DNA of 64,000 bases from Prolixibacter bellariivorans ATCC BAA-1284 (GTDB lineage Bacteria > Bacteroidota > Bacteroidia > Bacteroidales > Prolixibacteraceae). Shown one piece after another: positions 17,356 through 27,800 of this stretch (its first letter is position 1; each line of letters starts with the position of its first letter). The translations under genes were made by a program, and so were the position numbers. Where the stretch lies: assembly GCF_000621705.1 (NCBI RefSeq), contig NZ_JHXO01000015.1, positions 5,107-69,106 on the forward strand, read 5' to 3'. The notes beneath the pieces are model-generated. The model worked only from the letters and a program-made list of their open reading frames with translations, did no database searches and was not told the DNA's origin.

Positions 17356-19866
17356 TTAGTTGATTTTGGTTCCTTTTACGTCTTGTATGTTGACCCAGAA
17401 ATATTGACCGGAAGGGGAGTAGGCAAACATCTTTCCAATAAAATGCGACTCGTCGGTTAGTTTGATTACAAAATTTAATTGAAACCCCTGTCCGGTTCTT
17501 GTTACAGTGAATAAGTCGCCTTTTCTTTTATAACTGAAGTCTCCCTTTTTTAGAAATTCAATAAGTCCATCATCGCCCAGATTTGTAAAACCGGCTGTAT
17601 TTTTGGCAAACGACGGGTTTTTCAGATAAGAAGATATGCCCTTTTGGATGACATCTTCGGCTTTAGCTTTTGAACTGACCTGTTGGGCGTCGCCATTTAC
17701 GGTGCCCTGTGGCCTAATCATCACCCGCCACTGGCCGTAAGGAAAATCAACAATGGTGTTAAATATTACATGCGTTACCTTTCCCGCAGGTTTGAGTTTT
17801 ACAGCTGCTTTAATTTTCTCAAATTTTCCATCCTCCACTTCATCCGGGATAAACAGCGTAGCGTTAACAGGAGCTCCGGCTCCAATGTATCCGGCAGCCG
17901 TGCAGTAAAAATCCATTTTTGCATCTTTATTCAATACTCCCTGCCACATTTTTATCATCTCTTTTCCGGCAACATCAAACGCTACTTTAAACTGTTCGTA
18001 TTTATCTGGTTTTTCATCTTTATCCAAAGCTACTTCGCAACTTAACAGGCGCTCGCGGTTGAGTTCTTTTGCAAGTGCAGCACGCTGCAGGCTAAGTTCT
18101 TTTCTGGCTTTGTATATGTATTGCTTTTGCAAACTCTGTAATAAGGCCTGTGTGTATTGTAATATTTGCAACCTGAAATCGGCAGAAAGCTCATCTTTCA
18201 TTTTCTTATTCAAGCCTCCACCCGCTGAAAATATCGGGCCGACTTCAGACTGGATGAGGGCTATTTCTGTTTCATCGTCCCAGAAATCAGCAATATATTT
18301 CGCTATAATACCTTCAACAACCGATTCAAATTTGGAAGGATCATTGGCTTTCTTCATTCCAGTCACTATTTGCTTTTTCCACCAATAGAGATTTCTATTC
18401 TTTTTCCTTTGTCTTTTCTGATAATTGTCCCAAATGGTTTCGTAAAGGGCTTTTCTTCCTGCCCAGGCTTCATTGGCAAAAGTGGTTAACGAATAGTCGA
18501 TGGCAAATACTCCTATCAGTGCCAGGTTCATAGCACGGGTATTAAACCCTTTCGAAACGATCGTATTTAAAAAAGTTTTATAAATGCCTACCTGGGCCGC
18601 TTCAACTTTACCATTGTATGCATCGAGCGCTATCTGAATAACTGATAATCCTATCCCTATATTTCCGGCAGCTTCGCCAATTTTAGAAAGGCCGCTCATT
18701 CCTACTCCATTTTCCATAAAAGAGAGACCCGTACCCGCTAGCCCGTAGACATCCATTACCGTATTCCAACTTAATATATGGTAGTCTTTGTTTAATGTTT
18801 TGCTAACCCGTTCGGCATTGTACCCTTCGAGTATCGATACGGCGTCGTGTGAAGCAATGGTTCTGAAATATTGGTATGTTTCGGTAGCCACCGTGTACAT
18901 GGGATCAATAATCAGGTTCGTTCCATTGTACTTAATTACATTAATTTCGAAAGGAGATAAGTGGTCGGTAACGATTCTTACTTTATTGATTTCAGGTTCG
19001 TAAAATGCCATTACCGGTTGCCAGGTTTTATCTTCCCCCGACATAGACAAGCACTGGATGTCATCCTGCGACGAAAAATTAGCAGGCGGAGTCACCAGAA
19101 TTTCAATAAAATCATCAAACTGGTGTAGGTTCCCCAGGCTAACATCTATAGCGATATCCGATTTTTGTCCATTCGGCAGCTGAACCGGTTTGAGTTCTTT
19201 CACAACCAATTTTTCTTCCTTCGGCAATAATGCAATGGGGAGTATGACGCTAATGTCATCGGTAGCTTTTATTGTCACTTCTGACGTATCGGTATTGACA
19301 AGCGTTTCGACTAAAAGGTCTTTGGTTTTAAGTTGCACGGATTTATTTGCCTCCTTCTTCCGGTTTTCAGGAAGATGACTGACATCACCCGGTTCAATAT
19401 CAACAATGCCGGGAATATTGGTGTTGGTCAGTCGTTCTGGCTTTTCGTCATCCGGAAGATTCCAGATAATAACCATGCCTACCACCAGTAAAACCAATAG
19501 AATAAGCATGCCTTTTCCCAGGCAACCCCGTTTTTTCTTTTGATGAGGTGGTGTGACCGATGGTGGAGGAATTGTTCTATTCGCTTTGGATGGATTTGGT
19601 TTGGGCCCCGCATCGATAATTTTTCTGCCCTCTTTGGTATACTTGCCCTCCTTTTCCCCGGGTTCCGGTTTTTCTGTTTTGGCTTCGTTTCCTGCTGGTC
19701 GGGCAGAAAGGGGTGCCCCGCAACCGGAGCAGAATTTCTCATTTTCCGCTAACAGTCTTCCGCAATTGGGGCAATTGGCTTTTATTGCAACCTGTTCGGT
19801 TCCGCATTTGCTACAAAAGCGGGTGCCCGCAGGATTTTCATTTCCACAGTTTGGACAGAAAGGCAT
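17356..19866 (-). CDS. Large protein with a double zinc ribbon and one membrane helix
   Basis: An 836-residue protein. Two zinc ribbons lie in tandem at the N-terminus: Cys4, Cys7, Cys18, Cys21 and Cys32, Cys35, Cys46, Cys49. A charged, proline-rich linker follows, then a transmembrane helix at about residues 118-137. The long remainder should lie outside the cytoplasm. It opens with beta-rich sequence (about 170-310), continues with a mostly helical middle (about 330-620), and ends with a small mixed domain. I recognise no enzymatic motif. The layout suggests a cytoplasmic sensor ribbon tethered to a large periplasmic domain. It is the second gene of the operon, 23 bp after the first. Confidence 0.75.
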   Translation of the reverse strand: MPFCPNCGNENPAGTRFCSKCGTEQVAIKANCPNCGRLLAENEKFCSGCGAPLSARPAGNEAKTEKPEPGEKEGKYTKEGRKIIDAGPKPNPSKANRTIPPPSVTPPHQKKKRGCLGKGMLILLVLLVVGMVIIWNLPDDEKPERLTNTNIPGIVDIEPGDVSHLPENRKKEANKSVQLKTKDLLVETLVNTDTSEVTIKATDDISVILPIALLPKEEKLVVKELKPVQLPNGQKSDIAIDVSLGNLHQFDDFIEILVTPPANFSSQDDIQCLSMSGEDKTWQPVMAFYEPEINKVRIVTDHLSPFEINVIKYNGTNLIIDPMYTVATETYQYFRTIASHDAVSILEGYNAERVSKTLNKDYHILSWNTVMDVYGLAGTGLSFMENGVGMSGLSKIGEAAGNIGIGLSVIQIALDAYNGKVEAAQVGIYKTFLNTIVSKGFNTRAMNLALIGVFAIDYSLTTFANEAWAGRKALYETIWDNYQKRQRKKNRNLYWWKKQIVTGMKKANDPSKFESVVEGIIAKYIADFWDDETEIALIQSEVGPIFSAGGGLNKKMKDELSADFRLQILQYTQALLQSLQKQYIYKARKELSLQRAALAKELNRERLLSCEVALDKDEKPDKYEQFKVAFDVAGKEMIKMWQGVLNKDAKMDFYCTAAGYIGAGAPVNATLFIPDEVEDGKFEKIKAAVKLKPAGKVTHVIFNTIVDFPYGQWRVMIRPQGTVNGDAQQVSSKAKAEDVIQKGISSYLKNPSFAKNTAGFTNLGDDGLIEFLKKGDFSYKRKGDLFTVTRTGQGFQLNFVIKLTDESHFIGKMFAYSPSGQYFWVNIQDVKGTKIN

Positions 19867-19889
19867 AGCACTAATTATTACAGATCCAT

Positions 19890-20327
19890 TTAGTCGTCAT
19901 GGTCGTCAATACCATCATTACCGTAATCGTCATCATAGTCAAAATCGGCTTGTCTTTGCTTTGTTGACTTTATTAACCCCTTCTTGCTTTTTCGCCAGAT
20001 AAGAGCGCCAAAAATGGCCATTACGGTAAATCCGAATAAAATATTACCAAGTTTCTCTTTGGCGTTCGGATCGGTTTTAATCCATATAATCAGTGCAATT
20101 GTTCCGATTAAACCGATTATAATCATTGTGTTCCTGATTTTCTTTCGTGTTCCTGCACCTTTCCCTTTAACCATGGTGCCTGAGTAATTCCCCGACGACG
20201 AAATGGTTTTCGTTGATGAAGAAGCAGATTGTTGTTTATCTGACGGAATAGGAGAACCGCAGTGAGGACAGAATTTATCGGAGGGTTCAATGGGATTGTT
20301 GCATTGTGTGCATACGATTTCACTCAT
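19890..20327 (-). CDS. Zinc-ribbon small membrane protein, first gene of the operon
   Basis: A 145-residue protein. The zinc ribbon has Cys6, Cys9, Cys20 and Cys23. A Ser/Gly/Lys-rich linker follows, then two transmembrane helices (about residues 67-84 and 92-110), and a strongly acidic tail (DYDDDYGND and following). It is first in the seven-gene minus-strand operon. A TATGTTTG element lies about 80 bp upstream. The function is unknown; the ribbon and tail both point to the cytoplasm if the two helices form a hairpin. Confidence 0.75.
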   Translation of the reverse strand: MSEIVCTQCNNPIEPSDKFCPHCGSPIPSDKQQSASSSTKTISSSGNYSGTMVKGKGAGTRKKIRNTMIIIGLIGTIALIIWIKTDPNAKEKLGNILFGFTVMAIFGALIWRKSKKGLIKSTKQRQADFDYDDDYGNDGIDDHDD

Positions 20328-20406
20328 AATGAAGGAAGGTTAGGTTTAGTTAGCATTAATAGAACGTGAAGACAATAAAATTATTTTGAACTATTGTTCA
20401 CGCCTG

Positions 20407-20414
20407 CAAACATA
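20407..20414 (-). promoter_or_regulatory. Candidate -7 element for the zinc-ribbon operon
   Basis: TATGTTTG fits the Bacteroidota -7 consensus TAnnTTTG and lies about 80 bp before the first start codon. A convincing TTG at the -33 position was not found, so this is only a candidate. Confidence 0.35.
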
Positions 20415-20835
20415 AATCTACAAAAAATTGATGGATAAAGACTACTTAGATGCCTAAAGCATAGGTCGATTATGGTGAAAAAACAGGTGCTCGTATATTT
20501 CAATGGAATCTTGCGTGTCATTATTTCGCAAAACAAGCCAGGAAACACAAGGGGCACAGCAAAGGAGACTACAAAACGGTCACAGTTGACTAAGCATACT
20601 CACTGTCAGTGGTTCTGCACACTGATTGTGATCATTCGCTACATATCCCAGCCCATGAAGATGTTTCCCTTTTCATTGTTTTGTTTACGGCACACCGATA
20701 AAAGGGGTGGAGGAATAGGTATCGCAAAATCACTGCAGGTTTCACCTAAAAACAAGGGTGCTCTATTGTCCGCCCAGGTTCGGTTTTGGGTGAGATCACG
20801 TTAGGTTTGGAGTAAAAGCGGGCGTGGTTTCAGTT
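20415..20835. other. Intergenic region without a supportable gene
   Basis: About 420 bp between the zinc-ribbon operon and the next gene. One open frame on the plus strand (20472-20804) has no signal peptide, domain or plausible composition and is taken as chance. No repeat shared with the rest of the window was seen. Confidence 0.4.
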
Positions 20836-21426
20836 TTAGTCCTTTTTCCCGGTGATTTGGCGTAACCGTGTCAGTACTTTATTGCCTTCGTCGAAGAGTT
20901 TACGCCATTGTGAATCTCCGTATTCAATATTTTTCAGTTCCTCCTGGGCATAGTAGGTTCCCTTGTTGGTCAGGAAGTAAAAGCCTACACAATCCTTGTC
21001 CGGAAGCAAGGTCGTCTCCGTTTTTTTTCCTCGTCTAAAATAGAGTTGTCCGTGCCTGACAAAGGGAAGGACGGCTCTTCGAACCTTTCGGTGTTGTCCA
21101 CCACTGATAATGCCGCCACCTGAACTTAAATACAAACTGGCATCGCCTGATTGATACGAAGCTACTGTCAACATACCATCACCTGCATCCCAATCCATGA
21201 CAATACCATACACGTACGTTCCTCGTCCCGTGTTTTTGGCTTCAACCAGCTCCGGAGTTACTCGTATGGCCATTTTTCGTAATTCGTGGTAACGATTGAC
21301 TGATGGTCCCGTCTGTTCCTCGGCTCCGGCCATATGTTGTGTGTACGTCTTTTTAGGGGATGGGAAGGCGAAGAAGAATCCCGTAACGACAACCAATATT
21401 ACGCTAATGATGATGTAAATTGCCAT
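20836..21426 (-). CDS. Membrane-anchored protein of unknown function
   Basis: A 196-residue protein. It has one N-terminal transmembrane helix (about residues 3-22), then a soluble region with beta-rich segments (TYVYGIVMDWDAGDGMLTV, DASLYLSSGGGIISGG) and a helical C-terminus. A run of glycines (GGGIISGG) and basic residues (RKVRR) marks the middle. I do not recognise the family. It stands alone, with about 500 bp before the zinc-ribbon operon and a divergent giant gene beyond. The start is the ATG directly before the hydrophobic segment. Confidence 0.7.
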   Translation of the reverse strand: MAIYIIISVILVVVTGFFFAFPSPKKTYTQHMAGAEEQTGPSVNRYHELRKMAIRVTPELVEAKNTGRGTYVYGIVMDWDAGDGMLTVASYQSGDASLYLSSGGGIISGGQHRKVRRAVLPFVRHGQLYFRRGKKTETTLLPDKDCVGFYFLTNKGTYYAQEELKNIEYGDSQWRKLFDEGNKVLTRLRQITGKKD

Positions 21427-21880
21427 ATGCTCTGTATTAGTTCGTCCAATTCTAAAATGCTATGCTTCCCCAAATAATAATCTACCACCAGATGTGTATA
21501 ACAGATTTATGTAGCACTATGTCCGGACCAGCCGTGTGCAAACGCCATGTTCCGGATTTTGTCACCGGGCGACTGGTGTTAAGTGTCAAATCATTTCCAT
21601 CTGTTCGTCTTTCAGGCGTTCAATTTAGTAATTATTGTTTAGAATGGTTCAAAGTAGTATGATTTTATGACAGAAAGGGCATTGACCTTAGCGGATTTGT
21701 GGTTTTGGTTTCGCCCGGTCACGATGTATGGCTAGCCTACAGGGAGCTTCGGTTGCGGATGATACAGTGTTAACACATTTAAAACTTTGTCAACAACAGT
21801 AACAACAGAAACCTCTTCCATAACCTGAAACCTCTTTCCTCTCTCATCTGGTATCCTTCATTTACGACCTTTTTATAAAC
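21427..21880. other. Intergenic region before the giant secreted protein gene
   Basis: About 450 bp between divergent genes. It should hold both promoters, but no TTG-N19-21-TAnnTTTG pair was clear. A short stretch of AACAACAGTAACAACAG repeat followed by CCTGAAACC-type sequence lies at about 21785-21835. Nothing else was identified. Confidence 0.4.
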
Positions 21881-24800
21881 ATGTGTAGCTATACAATCTT
21901 TTTTTTCTATTCTCGTTATTTAACAGTATTATTGAACGAATTTTTAAAACCTGCCCCCTCAGTGAATCATTTGTTCAGGAATCAAACATCGTTGCCTGCT
22001 GCGGTATTTCTTTTCCTCCTCATCAGTCTACTTGGTAATCAGCTGGCTGCACAAACCTATACTATCGACGCAGTCAATGGTGATACCATTGCCACCTGTT
22101 CGGGAAATTTCTACGATAGTGGTTTCAATACCGGTTCATACAGTAACAACGAACGTTCGGTTGTCACATTCCACGCTCCCATAGGCTATCGAATTAAATT
22201 TAATTTTATTTCCCTCGATTTACGCAGTGAAGGTGGCGACACCCTGAAGATTTTCGATGGTATGGATACACTTTCGACCGTCATCGGCAAATATACTGGT
22301 ACAGGTCTGGCTTTTTCCGTCGAATCGACCGATTCTGCACTCACATTTCAGTTTATTTCCGACGGAACGCTGGTGAATAACGGTTGGGATGCGTCCATCA
22401 GTTGCTGCCCGATTCCGGTTACTTCGGCTATTACCGGGAATTCTGATGTTTGCGAGGGAACAACCGGAGTCACCTATTCCGTTGTCAATACATCCGGTTC
22501 CACCTACCAGTGGTTTGTAACGGGAGGTACGCAGGTGAGTGGTACCAATACCAACAGCATCACGGTCGATTGGGGAAATACGTCTGGTCCCGGAAAGGTG
22601 CAGGTGGTAGAAGACAATGGCTGTACAAAAGGTGATACCGTTTCCCTGGCGGTGAATATGAATCCTTTGCCGACAGTCAGCTTTACGGGCCTCGATTCGG
22701 TTTACCAAATCACCGATAGTCCGGTTACCCTAACGGGAAATCCAGCCGGCGGTACATTTACCGGCGATGGTATTTCAGCAGATCAGTTCGACCCGGCTGC
22801 AGCCGGATTGGGTTCCCATAGGATTATTTATACCTACAGCGATATCAATTCCTGCGAGAACTCCGATACCCTTTATACCGATGTGAGAAACTTCGACCAG
22901 CAGGCTGGGGCTATCTGGCTTACCGATCTGAACAACTGGTGCTCGCTTGATGCGCAATATACCAATGTTGGAGCTACGGCTGACGGAGGTGCTCCAGGTT
23001 GTTGGTCGGGAGGTCCGGGAAACAATGTCTGGTTTAAATTTAAAGCGACCACCAATGCCGTAACGGTGAATGTAAAAACCGGTGGAAGTTATGGCTCCAT
23101 GCGCGGACAGCAAATAGCCTTATGGAATGAGGCAGGTGTTTTGGTGAAATGTATTGAGGCGGCGAACTATTTTGGGAATACGTTACCCTTAAGCATCGAT
23201 ACATTGACAGCCGGCCATACCTATTACATTTCGGTTGACGATCGCACTACACACGGGACGTTCTCTCTTTGTATTGAAAATATAGCGTCTAACGATTATC
23301 AGTCGGGTGCCTTCGATATCTCTGATATAAACGGCTATTGTTCGACGGATGCTGAATTTGATAATACCTATGCTACACCCGATGGAAACTCCGAACCCAA
23401 TTGGACCGGAGACGTGGGGAATAACTTGTGGTTTAAGTTTAACGCGCTTTCCAATGGCGTGTTAATCAATGTGGAGACGGGCACACCAGCCGGTTCGATG
23501 CGCGGACAGCAGATTGCTCTTTGGAATGAAGCGGGCGATTTGGTGAAGGATGTACAGGCAGCCAACTATTTTTCGGGCACACTTTCTCTGAGTGTCGATA
23601 CCCTGACGGCTGGCCATACCTATTACATTTCGGTGGATGACCGCACAACTCACGGCACATTTAAATTGTGTGTGGATGACTCCATTAGCTACGATTACCA
23701 TGATGGAGCCAAAACGATTGATAACATCGATAATTACCAGTCAGCAAATGCAGCGTATTCCAATGAGTATATGACACCCGACGGGGACGTTCCTCCCTGC
23801 TGGACCGGCGCAGTTGGAAACAATGTGTGGTTCAAATTCGAAGCGGTCAGTAATGTGGTGAAAGCGGATGTAATTACCGGTGGAAGCTACGGTAGCATGC
23901 GGGGACAACAGATTGCTTTGTGGAATGAAACGGGTGAACTGGTAAAATGCTCCAACGCTGCCAATTATTACGCCGGTACGTTATCACTGCAAACCGATAC
24001 CCTGACGGCAGGACATACTTACTGGTTGTCGGTGGATGATCGCACAACACACGGAACATTTACCCTGGCAGTGGATAATCAGGTGGATTATGACTATAAA
24101 ATAGGGGCGAAATATTTGATCGATCAGACCGATTGGTCCTCGGCAGATGCCGAATACGATAATACCTATGCTACTCCGGATGAACAGGCTGGAAGTTGCT
24201 GGACAGGAGGCGTGGGCAATAACGTTTGGTTCAAATTCGAAGCGGCGACGCCTTCTATTGCTGCCAGTGTGCTCACCGGGGGATCCAATGGATCCATGCG
24301 GGGCCAGCAAATCGCTCTATGGAACGAAAACAATGAGCAGGTAGCCTGTATCAATGCGAACAACTATTACAGCGGAAAACTGACGCTGAGTGCCGATACG
24401 CTGACGGTTGGAAAATATTACTGGATTTCGGTGGATGACCGGACTACGCATGGTTCGTTCACACTGGAGTTGGACAATAAGGTTCCGTATGACCTGAAAA
24501 GCGGGGCGAAATTGCTGCTCGATTTGGATCATTGGTGCTCTTCGGATGCGGAATTCGACAACACCTACGCTACGCCTGATGAATTGCCCGGCGATTGCTG
24601 GACCGGTGGAGTAGGGAATAATGTGTGGTTTAAACTGGTGGCTATCTCCGGTGAAATCCAGGTGGACGTGAAAACCGGAGGAGCTCTGGGCTCGATGCGT
24701 GGTCAGCAGATTGCCCTGTGGAACGAAGCCGGAGATCAGGTTGGTTGCGCGGATGCAGCCAATTACTATTCCGGAACACTGACGTTGACCGCTGATACAC

Positions 24801-27800
24801 TGATACCGGGACATACGTATTACATTTCAGTGGATGACCGGACTACGCATGGTTCATTCTCACTTTGCGTGAATAACAAGGCAGGATACGACTATCAGGC
24901 TGGGGCTAAAACCTTGTCGCATATCAGTTCATTCTGCTCTTCTCCGGCCATTTATACGAACCGCTATGCCACCTCCGATGGAAACACGCCTCCCTGTTGG
25001 ACCGGAGGAGTGGGGAACAATGTCTGGTTTAAATTTACAGCTACGACCACAGATCTAACCTTTGATGTAAAAACCGGAGGGAGCAATGGCTCCATGCGTG
25101 GTCAACAGATAGCCGTATGGAACGAGGCAGGCGATTTGGTGAAGTGTGCCAATAGTAATAACTATTATTCCGGGACCCTTTCACTGAGTACAGATACACT
25201 GACCGCAGGACACACGTACTGGGTGTCGGTGGACGACCGGACGACACATGGTTCGTTCTCTGTTTGTATTAGCAATCAGGTGGATTACGATTATAAAAAA
25301 GGAGCCGTTGAACTGACTAATTTGAGTAACTGGTCGTCGGCTAATGCTGAATATGCTAATACGTATGATACGCCCGATGAGAATACTCCATCCTGCTGGA
25401 CCGGCGGGGTAGGCAACAACGTGTGGTTTAAATTCACCGCTACCACCAATTCCATCAACGTGGATGTAACGACAGGCGGGGTTCATGGTTCGATGCGCGG
25501 ACAGCAAATTGCCTTGTGGAATGCGAACGGTGACGAGGTGAAGTGTGCTAATTCAGCGAATTATTACAGTGGCGAATTATCATTGAGTACGGATACACTA
25601 ACGATTGGGAATACTTACTGGATTTCGGTGGATGACCGGACTACACACGGCTCGTTTACCATCGGAGTGGACGATACGCCCAGTTATGATTTCAAGCAAG
25701 GAGCCATTTGGCTGTATGACCTCGACAACTGGACATCTCCGTTGCAGGCATATTCGAATACTTACGCGACCCCGGATGAAACAGGCGGCAGTTGCTGGAC
25801 TGGTGGGGCTGGCAACAATGTCTGGTTCAGGTTTGTAGCTATTTCCGGCGAGATTGATGTGAGAGCATTGACCGGGAATAGTTTTGGATCGATGCGGGGG
25901 CAGCAGATTGCGATTTGGAATGAAGCAGGACAGCAAGTGCAATGTGCAAACGCTGATAACTACTATTCAGGTTCGCTGTCTGCGACCATCGATACGCTGA
26001 CGCCAGGTCATACTTACTACATCTCTGTTGACGACCGGACCACGCACGGTACATTTACGCTGTATGTGAATAATAAAGTGGGATACGATTTCCAGCAGGG
26101 AGCCGTGAACCTGACGCAGCTCGATCACTGGTGTTCCACGAATGCAGCTTATACGAACCGGTATGCTACCGAAGGCGAAGATATCGGAACCTGTTGGGTC
26201 AATCCGAGCCATGCTAATGTGTGGTTCTCCTTCGAAGCTATTTTTGACACTCTGCAGGTAGATGTGTCCACAGGAACCGGAGGCTTGGGTTCGATGCGAG
26301 GTCAGGAAATTGTTGTCGTTAATCAAAACCATAACGAAGTTGGATGCATTTCATCGGCTAATTACTTTGGAGGAACACTGAGCCTGCAGATTGATACCCT
26401 AACGCCTGGGCATAAATACTGGATAGGGGTGGACGACCGGACTACCTCCGGAACCTTTTCGCTTTGCGTGAACAATGTCAGCAATCTGGATTACTGGGCC
26501 ATTGGTGATGGAAACTGGAATGATGTGAACAATTGGTCCCATACAGAAAACGGCCCGGTGGCCGGAACTATTCCCACGCTTTCAAATAATGTTCATATCA
26601 AGGGGCACAACATCACGGTGACCGATAATGAGGCCTGTGCCAATCTGTATACCGATGTATCCGGTAGCAATACCAGCCTGACGGTAAACGGAGGGACTTT
26701 GAACGTCAATGGCAATCTGGAATTAACCAACAATGGTGAAAACTACGCCGGAACAGTCAATTTGCCGGGTGGAGGTATTATCAACGTAACGCGCGATTTC
26801 AATATGACGCGGGCCGGTGGCGATCAACTTTTCCAGGTGAACCTATCAGACAATTCTCAATTAAACGTGGACAATGATGTCAATATTATTTCGTCGGCCG
26901 GTTCGGTGAATCCGGTGGAGGTAAATTCGGGAAATACCTCCCTGATGACCATCGGGAACGATTTGAACATGCAGAACAGCGGGGGACCTCAGATACTGTT
27001 GAAAGCTAATGATGACGCGAGAACGACGGTTACCCGGAATATCGTGTTTGATGCCGCTGGTTCCGATCAAGTCGTAACGGAACTCAATAACAACGCCTCA
27101 CTCTGGCTGGCTGGCAATTTTGATCGGGGAGCATCGGAATATGGTATACTGACGTGTAATGACAATTCGACGCTGGTACTGAATGGGCAGTCGTATATAC
27201 AGAACTTGCCGAAAAACATAGGCGGTGGTACCGATGAATTCACGTATCAGAATATTACCATCGATAACTCGAAGGTGACCAGCCCTCAGGTAATTCTGGA
27301 CGGCAACGTAAGTATGTTCGGTACGCTGACGCTAACTCAGGGAATTGTGGAAACCACATCGGCCAGTCTGCTCACCATCGAAAACGGCGGATCAATAACC
27401 GGAGCATCTCAAGCCAGTTTTGTTGATGGACCTTTACGTAAAATCGGTAACCAGGCATTCACTTTCCCGGTAGGTAACAGCGAACTGTACAAGCCCATAT
27501 CCATCGCAGCACCGGCAAATACCACCGATGAATTCACGGCACAATATTTTAACGTAAGTCCGAGCGCAGCATATGATACGACGTTGCATGCACCGTCCAT
27601 TACCTATATTAACCGATGTGAATACTGGACGTTGGACCGGTCGGCCGGAAGCTCGGATGTGAATGCAACCTTGTACTGGGATACTAACAGTTGTTGTATT
27701 TCCGATTTAGCCAACCAGAAGGTAACCTCATGGAACGGTTCGCAATGGGATGATAAGGGTAACGGCGGAACGACCGGAACCACGACGGCAGGAAGTATTG

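Noticed and set aside
20472-20804. Open frame of 110 codons on the plus strand
   Set aside because: No signal peptide, domain or typical composition; the region has stop-poor composition on both strands, and nothing supports expression.
22898-26491. CRISPR or phage tail-fibre explanation for the regular repeats
   Set aside because: The repeats are coding, 399 bp long without spacers, and lie in one secreted protein with CUB, PKD and Ig-like domains.
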